Source of the DNA: Arthrobacter sp. AQ5-06
Lineage (GTDB): Bacteria > Actinomycetota > Actinomycetes > Actinomycetales > Micrococcaceae
Assembly (NCBI RefSeq): GCF_003287955.1
Contig: NZ_QMKP01000008.1
Location: 124,001-188,000, forward strand
DNA: 64,000 nucleotides
Direction: 5' to 3'
Within the stretch, counting starts at the first letter, position 1. Every line of letters starts with the position of its first letter. The notes beneath the pieces were generated by a model. It was not told the origin of the DNA and made no database searches. It saw only the letters and a list, made by a program, of their open reading frames with translations. Of this stretch, positions 63,914-64,000 are shown piece by piece. The position numbers were made by a program, and so were the translations under genes.

Positions 63914-64000
63914 TGTGGGAATACGAGAACAGCATCGAGACCAGCGCCACGCCCGAGGCGATCTGGCGACTCTGGACCGATGTTGAGAATTGGGGCGCCT
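63914..64000 (+). CDS. SRPBCC-family (START-like) protein, partial
   Basis: Twenty-nine codons are visible before the window ends: MWEYENSIETSATPEAIWRL followed by WTDVENWGA. This is the N-terminus of polyketide-cyclase/START-fold proteins, which bind small hydrophobic ligands (ET-SA-x-PEAIW...W-x-DVENW). GGAGG lies 8 nt before ATG. The strong operator upstream says it is tightly regulated. Such genes often pair with a MarR or ArsR regulator, which would lie beyond the edge; this is inference. Confidence 0.75.

Overview
The window is chromosomal DNA from a high-GC actinobacterium of the Arthrobacter/Pseudarthrobacter type (Micrococcaceae). This rests on WhiA, RbpA, OpcA, a SufR-led suf operon, DUF3516, DUF3099 and BioYMN proteins, strong G/C third-position bias, many GTG starts, and several genes with a -10 box 6-7 nt before the start codon and no Shine-Dalgarno sequence. 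No rRNA, tRNA, CRISPR array or complete insertion sequence was seen. Most of the window is conserved housekeeping DNA; accessory DNA lies after about 50.7 kb and at the right edge.

Layout. 1-3.3 kb (minus): partial CoA-transferase and a Ski2-like helicase with DUF3516. 3.4-8.3 kb (plus): a Tam-like methyltransferase, then a heterodimeric ABC exporter with a GntR regulator. 8.3-17.7 kb (plus): uvrA, a HAD phosphatase, a PlsC acyltransferase, uvrC, then rapZ-yvcK-whiA. 17.8-22.7 kb (plus): sodA, gapA-pgk-tpiA-secG and rbpA. 22.6-30.9 kb (minus): tkt-tal-pgi-zwf-opcA-pgl, so lower glycolysis and the pentose-phosphate pathway lie tail to tail. 31.4-35.2 kb: haem A synthesis (ctaB, convergent ctaA) and an ABC-2 transporter. 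35.3-40.5 kb (plus): sufR-sufB-sufD-Rieske ferredoxin-sufC-sufT. 40.6-46.2 kb: a zinc metallopeptidase, an acyl-CoA ligase and thiolase, and the convergent bioY-bioM-bioN biotin transporter. 46.5-49.9 kb: an ABC-F ATPase, SURF1, a small Cys/His protein and a DUF3099 membrane protein. 50-52 kb: fabG and an atypical SDR protein.

52.3-63.1 kb (minus) is a galactoside operon: binding protein, two permeases, GH42 beta-galactosidase, DeoR regulator, GH36 alpha-galactosidase, galT, galK and a short dead remnant of galE. It would import and split alpha- and beta-galactosides and pass galactose into the Leloir pathway, but needs an epimerase from elsewhere. The last 0.9 kb holds the operon promoter, a plasmid-type helicase fragment, IS-end-like repeats, and a strong double-symmetry operator before a truncated SRPBCC gene.

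The most interesting points are the bioY/ligase/thiolase association, which parallels Bacillus yhfUTS; a thiolase and an SDR protein that each lack a key catalytic residue; a terminator-like hairpin directly before rbpA and a 48-bp antisense overlap at its 3' end; a 36-bp perfect palindrome between pgk and tpiA; and three decayed genes (DUF5655, galE, helicase).
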